Shown: positions 1 to 11,463 of the stretch, one piece after another
Position numbering within the stretch: position 1 is the stretch's first letter
Layout: each line of letters begins with the position of its first letter
From: Epiperipatus broadwayi
Taxonomy: Eukaryota > Onychophora > Udeonychophora > Euonychophora > Peripatidae
Assembly (NCBI GenBank): GCA_028023455.1
Contig: JAQFVV010000032.1
Coordinates: forward strand, 3,038,001 to 3,102,000
DNA: 64,000 bases
Direction of reading: 5' to 3'
The notes under the pieces: generated by a model
Database searches by the model: none
Seen by the model: only the letters and a program-made list of their open reading frames with translations
Told to the model about the DNA's origin: nothing
Program-made: the position numbers and the translations under genes

Positions 1-112
1 CTACCTGAAGGCTCGTAAGTTATATGTGTTTCCCCTCTTCTGGTGCAAAATGTGGACTGTCATGTTTTTTGCAGAGCCAACTGTGGGGCAATCGATCATA
101 GATTCCATCACA
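1..112 (+). repeat. 3' end of a Gypsy-like LTR (5' LTR, cut by window edge)
   Basis: The stretch ends in ATCACA just before a primer-binding-like site at 117, with a four-T spacer. That is the arrangement expected at the inner edge of a 5' LTR. The rest of the LTR lies outside the window, so its length and the target-site duplication cannot be judged. The assignment depends on the primer site and on the gag-like relic that follows. Confidence 0.45.
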
Positions 113-116
113 TTTT

Positions 117-134
117 TGGCACCCAACATAGGGC
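117..134 (+). other. Primer-binding site resembling tRNA-Lys 3' end complement
   Basis: TGGCACCCAACATAGGGC matches the common tRNA-Lys-type primer site TGGCGCCCAACGTGGGGC at 15 of 18 positions. All three differences are G to A, as expected from decay of an old copy. It sits a few bases after a CA-ending LTR edge. Confidence 0.6.
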
Positions 135-1925
135 TCGAAATAAGTTTCCAAGGGGTCCAGCCATTTAAAAAATTTTTTTTTGGAACTTATTCATATTTAT
201 GAGTTTGCCTAGGTAGCAGCTGATTAATATACCTAACCAAGAAAGGGAACTTCATGTGAAACATCGAATATGAATTAATTGATGGGAATGAGATGATAAA
301 CTGAGACTATGAATAAGTAAATAACTAATAAATTCAAATTAAAATAGGTGAGTTCGGTGGTAAACAGACATGCGTAAGGCTAGGCATTAAAAATAATATA
401 CCAACATAAAAGTGCAGTGAGAAGTTACACATATGTGCTAAATGGTAAAGAGATAGCATGAGATTCTATGATATATCTCTATAAAAATAAATAGCATTAT
501 ATTTAACTATTGAGAAATTTTTAATTATACTAAGGAGTGGTAAACTGTTAACAAGCAAAAATGTGGAATGTATTGAGGAATTATATTAGCAATAGTGAAA
601 TGGAAGGTATATTTTGTAGTATTGGAGAAGGGCCTTTGTGGATCCAAATACTTGGCAAGATCCATGATTGAAATTGATCACCCTCCAAAGGCGCACGTAG
701 CAGAACCTGTGATATCTAAGACCTGAAATTGGAATGGTACAGTCCAAGGGAGATGAAGTGATCATGGCATAAATGTTCCAGGCAGTCGTGAGTATGAAAA
801 GAGAGAAAAGCAGATTGAACAACAATATGAATTACATGGAAGCAAGGTTGACTGATGAGAACAGTAACATCAGTTGCATGAAAGGAGATGTGAATAATAT
901 AAAAGTAGAAATGAAAGAAGACATAATTAATATGAAAGGAAATGAATGAAGAATTCAGTAGCAGGATGGCCACATGGAAGAAAAGTTGAAAGTGAATATA
1001 GTGTTAGATCAGCTCTAAAAATAGATGAGAGACACAGAGACTATAGGCTGTCCACAGATATGGAGCAATTGTCCATCCATTTAGATAGTGTTCAGAGAGA
1101 CTATTGTTTATCCAGTTAGACAGTGTTAAGAGAGATAATTCTGAAATAAACAAACATTTGGCAACCTGAAGAATGAAATTGATGATAAGGATTTAAAACG
1201 CCAGAAACAGTTTGAAGAGTTCATGTATAGCATCATTGGGCAGTTAAATGTCAAATGTGATGAAATGCCCAAGAGGTCATCAAAGATGAGATACATGTGG
1301 AACAGGAAAAGCTACAAGACAAGGTCCAAGAGGAGTTCCGAGATATGCACTGAAGGATGAGTCAGCTCTCTGTGAAACAATGTTGAGTCAGAGTTGTGGG
1401 CTAGGACACTAGGAGCCCTCAACTACAACCTTAAGTGATTTGAGGACAAGATAGCCTTAACAGTGACTGAAATTATCCTAGACAGGACCACTCGAGAAAT
1501 GGGTGGTTATTGCAACCGAAACACAGGATTAAATTGACAAGTTAGACGAGGCTCTCACCTAGAGAATTATAATGATCGAGATTCATCTATGGCAAAGGAC
1601 ACCAACCATGGAAATTTGAGAAACTGGGATTGACTTGATAACCCAGAATAATAGGGAAGAATGGAGTGATAGGAAAAATCACTTGGAGGTTGCCCTCAAG
1701 GACCCACGGAGAATGAATGATTGCTATGTAAAATTTACTCTTCCATATCAAACAATGTCCGAGATGGAACATTACCATCTTAACTTTAATTTAGAAGGAA
1801 TAGTCCCAAATATTTATCAGGCCAATCTGAAAACCAAGCACTCGTCACACAAATCAACACCCTATATGTTAAAGACATAGAGAAATATATGGAAAAAGGT
1901 ACTTTAGTGAGCAAATTCGATGTAT
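135..1925 (+). pseudogene. Decayed LTR-retrotransposon internal region with gag-like coiled coil
   Basis: The region downstream of the primer site is richer in G and C than the surrounding intron. It carries short open stretches full of Lys, Glu, Met and Asn, for example an open run from 796 to about 948 rich in M, K, E, D and N that looks like a coiled coil. A further open stretch at 1635-1880 (81 codons) has Thr-Leu-Pro-Tyr and His-Leu-Asn-Phe segments but no domain I recognise. Stops and frameshifts break it throughout. No protease, reverse transcriptase or integrase motif was seen, so only the 5' half of an element remains, or the rest has been deleted. Position after the LTR edge and primer site supports gag; the protein sequence alone would not. 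Confidence 0.45.
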
Positions 1926-2070
1926 ATTAAGCATCATATCGCCATATCTGCACTCACCATCAAACAAAACCCATGAGATTTCAAGGCATGACATTGGTGT
2001 ATTAAGTGACAACTGTCAGATTAGGACATTAATAATCATAATGGTTGTCACAAAAGCTTATAATAAAATA

Positions 2071-2290
2071 AAATTCATATTAATTATTAGTCTTTTATTA
2101 CGTTTTTTTTAATCTGGCTCTTGTCAGAAAGAAATCTAAACAATAATTGAAAATGTCGAAGTATTACAAAAAAAAAAAAACGCATATTAATTATTAGACT
2201 TTTATTACGTTTTTATTTATCCTGGCTCTTTTCAGAAAGAAATCTAGACAATAACTGAAAATGTCAAAGTATTACAGAAAAAAATCGCGT
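2071..2290 (+). repeat. Tandem duplication, two copies of about 110 bp
   Basis: The block from CATATTAATTATTAG through GTATTACA(G)AAAA occurs twice head to tail (about 2078-2170 and 2182-2285). The copies differ at about ten places (for example GGCTCTTGTCAG versus GGCTCTTTTCAG) and are separated by an A-run. No coding potential was seen. Confidence 0.8.
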
Positions 2291-2454
2291 TAATAAAAAA
2301 AACATGTTTTCATGTATACTTATAGGGATTATTTTCTTTCAATTTGTTGTCACAGCATTACACATTTATTGTGAGTGTGAAAGGCCTCCTATCTCCCCTA
2401 CATTGCAGCTTTAATACTAAAGTACCTTTTTTCTTTGTACATCTATGCTACATA

Positions 2455-2900
2455 TTGTAAACTTTAGTAATTAATAGACACCAGATGATAATGTTTAAGA
2501 AATCTCTATCCAATGATACCCTATCCAGTATTCCCAGACTAGTTTCAAGCTTATGGCTTTGATCAATGAGTAACTTTGAATCTTGGAACAATGCATTAAA
2601 GACACTATAATGTATTGTTATAAACTGGTTTCAGATCTATCCGATTACCCAAACAATTGGCTTAGATTGAAAATATTTGTTTAGTTTTTATTTTGGATTG
2701 ATAACTTGATGGTTAAAAGAAAAGGTAAATAATGGTTGCTAGAGGGGAAGTGCATTAAATTCTAAAGATTCAAGTGCACTGTTCCAAGATACAAATCTTC
2801 TCACTGATGAAAACCATAAACTTGAAACTAATCTGGGGATAATGAATAGGACAATATTAGTTAGAGATTTGTTAAGCATTATTCGCTACCAAAAGTTTAC
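2455..2900. repeat. Short foldback repeat of the 'CCCAGACTAGTTTC' family
   Basis: The left arm (about 2510-2600) reads CCCAGACTAGTTTCAAGC, then TATGGCTTTGATCAATGAG, and ends near a TGCATTAAAG motif. The right arm (about 2745-2850) is its reverse complement with mismatches: TGCATTAAATTCTAAAG, then CTCACTGATGAAAACCATAA and GAAACTAATCTGGGG. The centre is about 140 bp of AT-rich loop. The same core module recurs at 52.8-53.5, 55.9-56.1 and, more diverged, 43.1-44.1 kb. Confidence 0.7.
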
Positions 2901-3696
2901 AGTAGGTGGCATAGAGGTGTGAAGAAAAATTATACTTAAATAAACATTGTACAATAATATAAATATTTTTTATTTTTAAATGGCCGGATTCATAAATCTT
3001 TAGGAAGTTCTTTTTTATTTCACCACATCATCGAATAGTGGAATTTCATTGAGTTTTATTGAAAAAAGATAATATTCTAAAGAATTTTTTCTTAATATTA
3101 TATGTACTATTATCATTAATGTGCATCACTTTCTCCTCTTCTAGTGAGTTAGTGATATCTTTTTCAAGTTGTACATTTTAATTTCTTAAGGAGGTTTTAA
3201 AGTTAAATTATTCTAAATTGATATAAAAGCTTATATAATTAAAATAATTTATAAATGTATGTATTTAAATATTAAATCCTGAAAAGATTAGAAAACATTA
3301 TAAAGTTAATTGTTATAGTAAATTGAAAATCTATATATGTAGTTTTTCTATTACAAAAAAAAAAAAAATTGGCAGGAGGAGAGGGATTTATTTTTTTATT
3401 TTCCATAGAAGCTGCTGCTTGCATGTAAGAATAGATGAGTGGCACAATGCTCAGACAGCAGAATGTAGTTAAAATCAACTGAATACTTTTTTATTAGCTT
3501 TTATAAAAATGGATGAATTGAAATTAAAACATTTCTATGAATTTTATCTTTACCTTTATTTGCACTTTTACATATCAACCTTCAGTCTTCTATTTCATTT
3601 AAAAATCCACCATAGATTCTTTATTAGCAAAATTTCAAGCATAGTATAACTTTATTATTTCATTTATATGTATATAACTTTATTATTTCATTTATA
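2901..3696. other. AT-rich intronic DNA, nothing recognised
   Basis: Long A- and T-runs and no sustained reading frame. The last bases carry short repeats of TTTCATTTATAT just before the LTR edge. Confidence 0.6.
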
Positions 3697-5492
3697 TTAT
3701 AACGGAAATGGTTATTTGGATGGTTGATTTATATATTTATACTTTCAATTATATTTTATACTTATTTATTATACTTTAATTCTTTTTTCATAACTTTGAT
3801 TCTTCCTTTCATTTATTTATTCTTATTTGTTTACTATCAGTTTTGCTAACCGAAATATCCCGGCTTAGCCTCCAACTGTAATGGAAATTGTTTATTTATT
3901 TATTTAACCAACGCTGTTACAATGCAAGCAGAGAGCTAATACAGATACAAATTTAACTTCATATCTATACCCTTGACCGAACCCCGAGGCAATACATACA
4001 TATTATCTTGGCGTTATTTTTCCCAATCAACAACCCTCAGCTGCTGAACAAAGCTAACTATTTCAAGAAATTTAACAAATCTCCAGCGCTTGCTATTTAT
4101 TTTTTATAATTGGGAAATTCTCACAAACAAGCAGCACATGAATATTTTTTAAAATAAGCCTTCCCCTTTAATCACTAAATTACAGTTTCCCCCTGTCGTA
4201 GCTTGGTGATAGGAGAATAAAGCAAGTATATGCAATTTACGAATAAATATGTTTAATAACACTCACTGTTATATAAAAAAAATACATGATAACAATAATA
4301 AAAAAACACACACACTTATATAATACGTGGCTATAATAAAACAATAAAACAGATCAAATATAAAAGTTATTCTGAAGTCCTATTGGGTAGAGTTCTAAAT
4401 TTATCAAAATTGTTCCTTGTTTATTTATTTACGAACATTAAAAATTAAAATGCATGCATGCTTTTACCTAGGTTTTCGTTGTAGTTGTTTCCATGGGTAT
4501 TTCTTTCGAGCGCTGTTTACCGTCCAGTGGGAGATCATCTCTTTTTTTGTAGAGACGGTATGTCCTTCACTGTCGGCTGGACTGATTTTCTCAGTTTGTG
4601 GAGTTATTTCTCGTTCCAGTTTTTTACTTCTTGTCGATTATTTAGGTAGATTTTTAAGTTGTCAGTCACAGAAGCGGCGGTCTCTCTAGCAGGTCAGACA
4701 TAGATCTTACATTGTGAGTCAGTGGTGAGACGGATTGAATACGAACCCACGTCCTTTTAACGCCACTACCCGCGCACTTCTTTCATTTTCTTTGAGCTGT
4801 TGCTTCCTCACGATCTCTACTAGTAATGATCAGATAATAATTGTAATTCTCTTACTGTCTTTCTTTTGATAATTGTTTTTGTAAATTTTTAATTAAGATT
4901 TAGTTTTCCAACCAATTCTTATCATCATGTTTCCTTATTTAATTAGTGGCTGGAATGTAGGTTTTAATTAATGTAGCTATAATTATAAGCTTTTCCTTGT
5001 TATACATTTTCTTTGTCTGAGGAATTTAATTAGTCCAACAGACTTTCACACCTACGGCCATATTATTTTTATATTACATATTACATTTAATTTTTATTTA
5101 AAAGTTTACAATTCATTTTTCACATTTATGTTTATAATTCATTTTAACTTGTTACAATATAGTTTTTAACAAGAGAGGAAAAGACGCATTTCTTTATGCA
5201 TCCCCTTCCCCTCTCCCACAATAAATAGAAATAACTTTCAAGCATTTGACTTACTCGTTTTTTTTTTAAAAGAGAGAAAGAGACGCATTTCTTTATGCAC
5301 CCCCCTCTCCTTCTCTTACTATTACAAAAATCCAAAGTAATTTCGACATTTGAATTTCAACTTTTTCTTTTCCTTTTTTTTTTTAAAATTTAGTAGCTAA
5401 TCCATTTCACCTTTATTACTTTCTAGTAGCTAATTTATCTAATTTTATTAATAAATATATACGTGTGACAACGACTTTACGTGGTCGTCACA
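3697..5492 (-). mobile_element. 3' LTR of a minus-strand LTR retrotransposon
   Basis: Read on the minus strand the LTR starts with TGTGACGACCACG at 5492, directly after a purine-rich tract. It runs to about 3697, ending ...CCATTTCCGTTATAA. The last roughly 654 bp (3697-4350) are repeated nearly identically at 7843-8496, which is the other LTR. At about 1.8 kb it is long for an LTR. It contains at 3857-3875 (minus) a second primer-site-like sequence, TTGGAGGCTAAGCCGGGAT, preceded by a diverged copy of the LTR end. This suggests the LTR grew by absorbing its own end plus primer site. Confidence 0.65.
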
Positions 5493-5505
5493 TTACACTC
5501 CGCCC
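5493..5505 (-). other. Polypurine tract before the 3' LTR
   Basis: On the minus strand GGGCGGAGTGTAA sits immediately before the LTR start TGTGACGACC. This matches the purine-rich tract that primes plus-strand DNA synthesis in Gypsy-type elements. Confidence 0.55.
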
Positions 5506-6324
5506 GTTTTTGAGAATTAAAATCGGGTCGAATCTTAGTCTGAGATGAGAACTTATTTTAATTCTTTGCTTTCAACCTTTACTTCTGCTTTTATTACATA
5601 CTTTTCCACTCTATCATGATGAGTGATGATGATGATGAGGATGACTGCAGAGAGACAGCTAGGTAAAACTACACAATTCTTTCTGATCAATCAATTTAAT
5701 CTCTACGCATACGAGACCATGGCACGACTTAACTCTATCAAAAACATAAAAGGGTTTAAAGCGTGTGAACAGCAGGATATTTCTACTGCCTGTTCATCTT
5801 GCGCAAACAACAAATTCTTATTTATTTATTTATTTATTTTATTTATTTCAAGACACTAATTCTTATTATATAATGAGTCCAGGATTCTTACTGGTGCTTC
5901 ATTTAACAGGTTTTACCACCAAAAGCCATGTGAATCTACAGTTAGCGAAGAGACAGCTAAATCAAGCTCAAAATACGACCCAAACATAATGCATACACCT
6001 ATCAGTGATATCTATCATTTAAGTATTATCACTATTGTTCATTTATTTATTTTTACTAATTATTAACTGGCTCTTTAATGAGCCTAAATGATTCTTATTT
6101 CTAATTTTACTTTTATTTATTTGTTAATTATATCTGCATTTATAATTGACTGATTGTTATACGAATAATTTATTTATAGATTTCTTTTCCTTTTTTTTTT
6201 TTTTGTTATTACTTTTATTTACATTTGTCTTGCTGTGCTTGACTGCACATAAACGCACATTAAGTTTATTGTTGATCTCACTCCGTGAACATTACTTTTT
6301 TTGTTGTTGTTCATTATAGTAACT
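5506..6324 (-). other. Internal region of the LTR element without pol
   Basis: Between the gag relic and the polypurine tract there are about 800 bp of AT-rich DNA with simple TTTA repeats (about 5818-5850) and GATGAT repeats (5617-5640). I see no RT (YxDD), integrase or protease motif. The element is either non-autonomous by deletion or was always short. Confidence 0.45.
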
Positions 6325-7443
6325 TTAATTATTTGTCGTCAGACGATTTGCCTCACCTGTCATATGTTTTTTTTTAAAAAAAAATAACTTTATTTCTCGT
6401 GATCTTATGACGTTATTGTTTGATTGAACCGACATTTCTGTCCGTTTATTTTCTTTAGGCTTAGTTTTTGTCTGGAAACTTCTTATCATTTCTTTTACCA
6501 TACATATATCCACTTGTGCTTGGAACTGGAGCAATGTTCCGATGTCCTCTAGAGTCAGCTTGCTCATCTGGGTAATTTATATTTGAACCTCTTCAGTCTG
6601 TTCAGACATTTTAGCGCTTTCTGATCTATCAGGAAACGCCTGGTTTCCTTCCCAATAATCGCGATGAGGATTGTATTGCATTCTCCCTATGTGCGGATCG
6701 TTGGGCTGGGGTTTAAATCCCCGATCCTCCGCCTTGTAATTAGGCCTAGTGCTGTCAAATGCATTCAGCGACTCATCAACCTGTTTGACAGTCTTTCCTT
6801 TTGTGCCTATGAGCATCTGTTCTACATTATGGGGAACATTGTGCCTTGTTATTCTGATGATTTTCTCATTTTCATCAGCTATAGTCTCTAACTTCTCATC
6901 TTGGTCCGTTTTTAAATTTTCTACTTCTTGACCTAACATTTCCAGCTTATCCTTCACATACTCCATTTCATCATTTACTTTGAACTCAACGCCGTGTTTT
7001 ACTTTAACCTACTCTCCCAGAAGGTGCTGCTCTATTTTCTCCATTAATTCCTCCTGGTGATCCAACCTTTCATTCGCGACCTTCACTTGATTTTAGTTTT
7101 GTTCACATTTTTTCTTTACTTGTTCAACCTTTTGGCTAAAATTCTTACTTAGTCGTTCGTCCAACTCTTCTATCTTCCTACTATTTCTTTCATCTCTTTC
7201 CCTCATTTTCATAATCAGTTGTTGCTGGCCTTCCATTATTTTCATAAGCATATCCATTATAATACAGCTTTCTATTTTATCTTTATTATCAATCTTTGTC
7301 TCCATTCCCTTGCTAATTTCTATCTCCCCTTCACTAGCTATTTCTCCGGATGGTTCCATTTGTTCTTCGGAGGTTTTTTCTATTTTGCCTACTAGAGCAT
7401 CCATTTTTGTTTTGATCTCGTGTGCATAAAATCTATCTAACAC
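6325..7443 (-). pseudogene. Broken gag-like gene of the minus-strand LTR element
   Basis: Three open stretches on the minus strand follow one another between the primer site and the 3' LTR: 7443-7093 (116 codons), 6966-6577 (129 codons) and 6567-6325 (80 codons). They are separated by stops or frameshifts. The first is a strongly charged coiled coil (ERDERNSRKIEELDERLSK). The second starts with more coiled coil and then has a Pro/Asn/Tyr-rich part (RPNYKAEDRGFKPQPNDP), as in the basic tail of Gag proteins. No zinc knuckle is visible. No protease, reverse transcriptase or integrase follows, so this copy could not move on its own. Its position in the element is the main evidence for gag. Confidence 0.55.
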
Positions 7444-7823
7444 GCACAGTAACTAATCACTTATATTTTATTCTACGGCTTTATTATTCTAACTCTCTCC
7501 TTATAGGATTATCTTACTTTACTGACTTTATATTTCACTGACACTAGGTACGTTTGTTCAACTCTCCCCGTCCCACTCACTAATCATCACTCACCCACGC
7601 CTGCCTTCAAGACCCCTCCGCAACTGTCTCCAATTTACAACCTAACTTCCCAAATTATATAACGTTCTCTTTCTCTCCTTCGACCCTCTATTATTTTATT
7701 TTATTTCTTGCTTTTGTCTACCACCAAGCTATTTTTTGATTTGTTTATTAATTATTGCATACATTATTAATTTTGTTACACTCGAATTCAAATGGGCTGA
7801 ACTTGTAAACGTGAAAATATCCC

Positions 7824-7841
7824 GGACTGGCCCCCAATTAT
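7824..7841 (-). other. Primer-binding site resembling tRNA-Pro 3' end complement
   Basis: On the minus strand TGGGGGCCAGTCCGGGAT matches the known tRNA-Pro primer-site sequence TGGGGGCTCGTCCGGGAT at 16 of 18 positions. It abuts the inner edge of the 5' LTR, the correct place for priming minus-strand DNA synthesis. Confidence 0.65.
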
Positions 7842-7842
7842 A

Positions 7843-8496
7843 ACGGAAATGGTTATTTGGATGGTTGATTTATATATTTATACTTTCAATGATATTTTAT
7901 ACTTATTTATTATACTTTAATTCTTTTTTTATAACTTTGATTCTTCTTTTCATTTATTTATTCTTATTTGTTTACTATCAGTTTTGCTAACCGAAATATC
8001 CCGGCTTAGCCTCCAACTGTAATAGATATTGTTTATTTATTTATTTAACCAATGCCGTTACAATGCAAGCACAGAGCTAATACAGATACAAATTTAACTT
8101 CATATCTATACCCTTGACCAAACCCTGAGGCAATACGTACATATTATCTTGGTGTTATTTTTCCCGATCAAGAACCTTCAGCTGCTGAACAAAGTTAACT
8201 ATTTCAAGAAATTTAACAAATGTCCAGCGCTTGCTATTTATTTTTTATAATTGGGAAATTTTCACAAACAAGCAGCACACGAATATCTTTTAAAATAAGC
8301 CTTCCCCTTTAATCACTAAATTACAGTTTCCCCCCTGTCGTAACTTGATGATAGGAGAATAAAGCAAGTATACGAAATTTACGAATAAATATGTTTAATA
8401 ACACTCACTTTTATATTAAAAAATACATGATAACAATAATAAAAAAACACACACTTATATAAATACGTGGCTATATAAAAAAAACATAGTAAAACA
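7843..8496 (-). mobile_element. Truncated 5' LTR of the minus-strand element
   Basis: It matches 3697-4350 nearly base for base, including ACGGAAATGGTTATTTGG, the CCAGCGCTTGCTATTTATT segment and the ACACACTTATATAA(A)TACGTGG end. The outer 1.1 kb present in the other LTR (4351-5492) is missing here, so the 5' LTR has lost its promoter-proximal part. No clean target-site duplication was found. Confidence 0.65.
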
Positions 8497-8498
8497 AT

Positions 8499-8835
8499 AT
8501 GTATATTGTCTTTGACTTTTTTTTACTTTTATCAATGTATATATGCTTTACTTACATATTCAAAAATATCATAATAATATCATTGAATAAATTGATATAA
8601 AAATTCATTTGTGAAAACGAAAACAGATCATTAATAAATACTTCCCTTAACCAGCATATGATAACTTCATTATATGAATTCTGAGATTTCATTTATATGT
8701 ATATTGTCTTTGACTTTTTTTACTTTATTAATGTATATATGCTTTATTTACATATTTAGAAATATAATAATGTCATTGAATAAATTGATATAAAAATTTA
8801 TTTGAAAAGGTAAACAGATTATTAATAAATACTTC
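8499..8835 (+). repeat. Direct duplication, two copies of about 145 bp
   Basis: ATGTATATTGTCTTTGAC starts at about 8499 and again at about 8698. Each is followed by the same ATGTATATATGCTTTA, CATTGAATAAATTGATATA and TTAATAAATACTTCC blocks. Copy one abuts the truncated LTR edge. Confidence 0.75.
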
Positions 8836-10374
8836 CATTAATAATCCAACTAAATCAAGTTTAAAAACTCAGCAAAATTTCATCCAGCAAGAACAGTTGT
8901 TTTCTTTCAATGTAGTATTTTAAAAAGTTGTGTAAATAGTAAATAGCTGGTACCAAAGAGTATGTGATTTTGAATATGATCAGAGTAATAATGATGATTG
9001 TATTAGCTATTCTATTCATGACTAATTTATTATTTTATAATTTGGAATATATGCCACAAAAGAACTGCTTTTTTATGTCATTATAACTCATGAGATTTGT
9101 AGATGTTTTTAGTCTGCATTGATTCAAGTGAATTAAGCTGTCTGTTTGGTCTGTCAAGAAAATATATATTTTTGCATATATAAGATTGATTTTGATATTC
9201 TGCAATAACATGAAAATTTGCTGCTAAATAAATTTGTTATGGAAAATAAAGCAAAATTAGTGGTGTAGTTCTATTCTCAATAAGATACCAAATGATAAAG
9301 AACTTCCTCTGGAACATTCTATTTTTTATGTGATGATGAAATAATGAAATTAGTTGGATCATTATGATGAAGATATTTTTATTATATAATAGGATTCTAA
9401 TGTTCAGTGTAGACTTGTTGCATATAGATTTTACAACATTAATTATTGCATTTTTAACCAATTCACATTGTATTAGTTTATTATTTTTTTATATATGATT
9501 CACAGTATTAATTTTTCAATTTATATTGAATTTGAATTGCTGGTCACTTTCACATGTTCTGATTTTAATCACTATATTTTATTATATTATTTGTTCCCCC
9601 AAATAATATGTTCATAGTTTTTATAAAATATGATTTTATATTATAATTTACATGTGATAATTGTTTTTAGAGTTAAAGGACGAGTTCTCCTTTTTATTTT
9701 AAAAAATGAGAAAATATTGCTTCAATTTATGAAGAGTTTTCATGCTCATCAACATTGTTTAGAAAGTATTTTGTAGTTTAATATCTTTTAAATATTAATG
9801 ACATGATTATGAAAATAATTATCATTGGTAGTTTGATATTATAGAAATTAGTCACTCCTTTTTTTTTTTATTGACTTGCTTAATATTCTGTATTTGATGA
9901 ACTGGTAACTTTTCATCATTGTTCTTATCTTTTGTTTGAAGAATTATTTTTGGTTTCTTACTGATAATTAGTGTAATTTCTTTTTTTTTCTTAAATCTAT
10001 ATGGGTCTAGTAATTTACCAATTAAATTTAACAAAGCTACATTGGTAAAGTTAATAGAAATTCTAATCAAATGCAATATTTTTGAAGATATTGTGCATTC
10101 AGAACTACAAGATTTTCTGTTGTTGCTTATGAATGAACAATGTTTTGATTTAGAATTGCAGATTGATTTTTTTGTCATTGTAAAAAAAAAAAAAAATTGC
10201 TTTAGGTACAATGATTTATGGTTTTTCTAAGTAAAGGAATTTTTTAAGTTAGCTTTTTAACTATTATGAAGTTAAATATAGAAATATGTTTTTGCCTTTT
10301 ATGCTATTTTTCGAAGAAACATTAAATTTTACTGGTGCAATGTGACACATCTGGTATGATTAACAATTTAAATC
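8836..10374. other. AT-rich intronic DNA
   Basis: No supported gene was found. The open frames here are low-complexity runs of T, A and Lys/Phe/Ile codons. Confidence 0.6.
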
Positions 10375-10890
10375 AGTTTATGTAAATAATCAAAAATTTT
10401 TGCTATAACAGTATCAAGCCTGTAATTTACGTCTAAGGAGAAGGTAATCAACCCGCCACATGTGCGATGCTAAATATGAGTAAACTCTGTCCAAGTCACA
10501 AGTTAAAGACTTTGAAAAGATAAGAACAGCCATAATTATCTTCATACCTAAATGCAATTATCTAAGCCAATTCTTAAGCATCTTGGAATGAGAGCATGAA
10601 TATATTATTCACTTTATTATATTTCTTTTTTATATTCTATTACCACTTGCAAAATATTGAAATTTACTACATATCAATATTAGATGTTATACTTAATGTA
10701 AATGAAGAAATTTTTACTAGCACAGTCTCAAGCTGTAATTCTAAGGAGGATTGGTTATCTTTTTCTTAGAATTACAGTTTGACATTGCACTAGTAAAATT
10801 TTTTTGATTATTTACATTAAGTATGACATCTTCTAATATTGACATTGAGCATGTATGGAGGGTTGATTACCTTTTTCTTAGAATTAAATC
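10375..10890. mobile_element. Nested palindromic MITE-like repeat
   Basis: The inner arms 10683-10746 and 10762-10830 are reverse complements over about 60 bp with a few mismatches. The left arm carries GATGTTATACTTAATGTAAA and GCTGTAATTCTAAG, and the right arm carries their complements. An outer, more diverged pair (about 10380-10452 and 10860-10885) shares GTCTAAGGAGAAGGTAATCAAC with the inner unit. This suggests one copy inserted into or was duplicated next to another. There is no open frame. Confidence 0.65.
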
Positions 10891-11463
10891 AGTCTACTTA
10901 TTAAAAATATATAACTATTAATGGCTGAAAATTTTATATCCAGAATCCATTTAAATTGTAATTTGTATTATAATTTAATTACGCTATTTCACTTAACTGT
11001 TTAATGAACTGTCTTTAATAAATTATATCAACTAACTTATATTGCTAGTGGCACAAAGCCATTTTTTTTAGTTCTCTCTCACTAATCTTATAACATTTTT
11101 TTTTAAAATGTAAATCCATGTTCCAACAAGTATAGCCCTCTTATTTTATAAATAAGCAGCATATATATAAAGAAACAGGATTTCAAGTTGTGATTTATGG
11201 AGGAGATAAAATTTATAAATTTTTTATTTGATTGTTTTAAGTTACAAGCAAACTTAGCATTTTTTTTTCAGACTGCAGGCCCATAACCTTCTACTATCTG
11301 TCTAAATAGCATTGATAAAAGAGTTTTTTACTAGTTGGCTAACCTGATGAATAATATCTTCTCTACTGTTTTTTTTTTTTATTCTCAAAAAGAGGTGAAA
11401 GAGATCTTTGCCCTGCAATAAAGCATTTATAAACTATTTAATTTATTTTATACAAAAAGTGTT
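10891..11463. other. AT-rich intronic DNA, nothing recognised
   Basis: Poly-T stretches and short AT repeats, with no coding or RNA signal. Confidence 0.5.

Noticed and set aside
4417-4689. 90-codon + frame with Cys/Phe-rich hydrophobic stretches
   Set aside because: It lies inside the minus-strand LTR; no family resemblance.
4700-4780. tRNA-like GTGGGTTCGTATTC (minus strand) near 4745
   Set aside because: A B-box-like string is present, but no A box occurs at the right distance and no cloverleaf forms; it is part of the LTR.
9852-10211. 119-codon minus-strand frame
   Set aside because: It starts in and is full of homopolymer Lys/Phe runs; no domain and no splice context.
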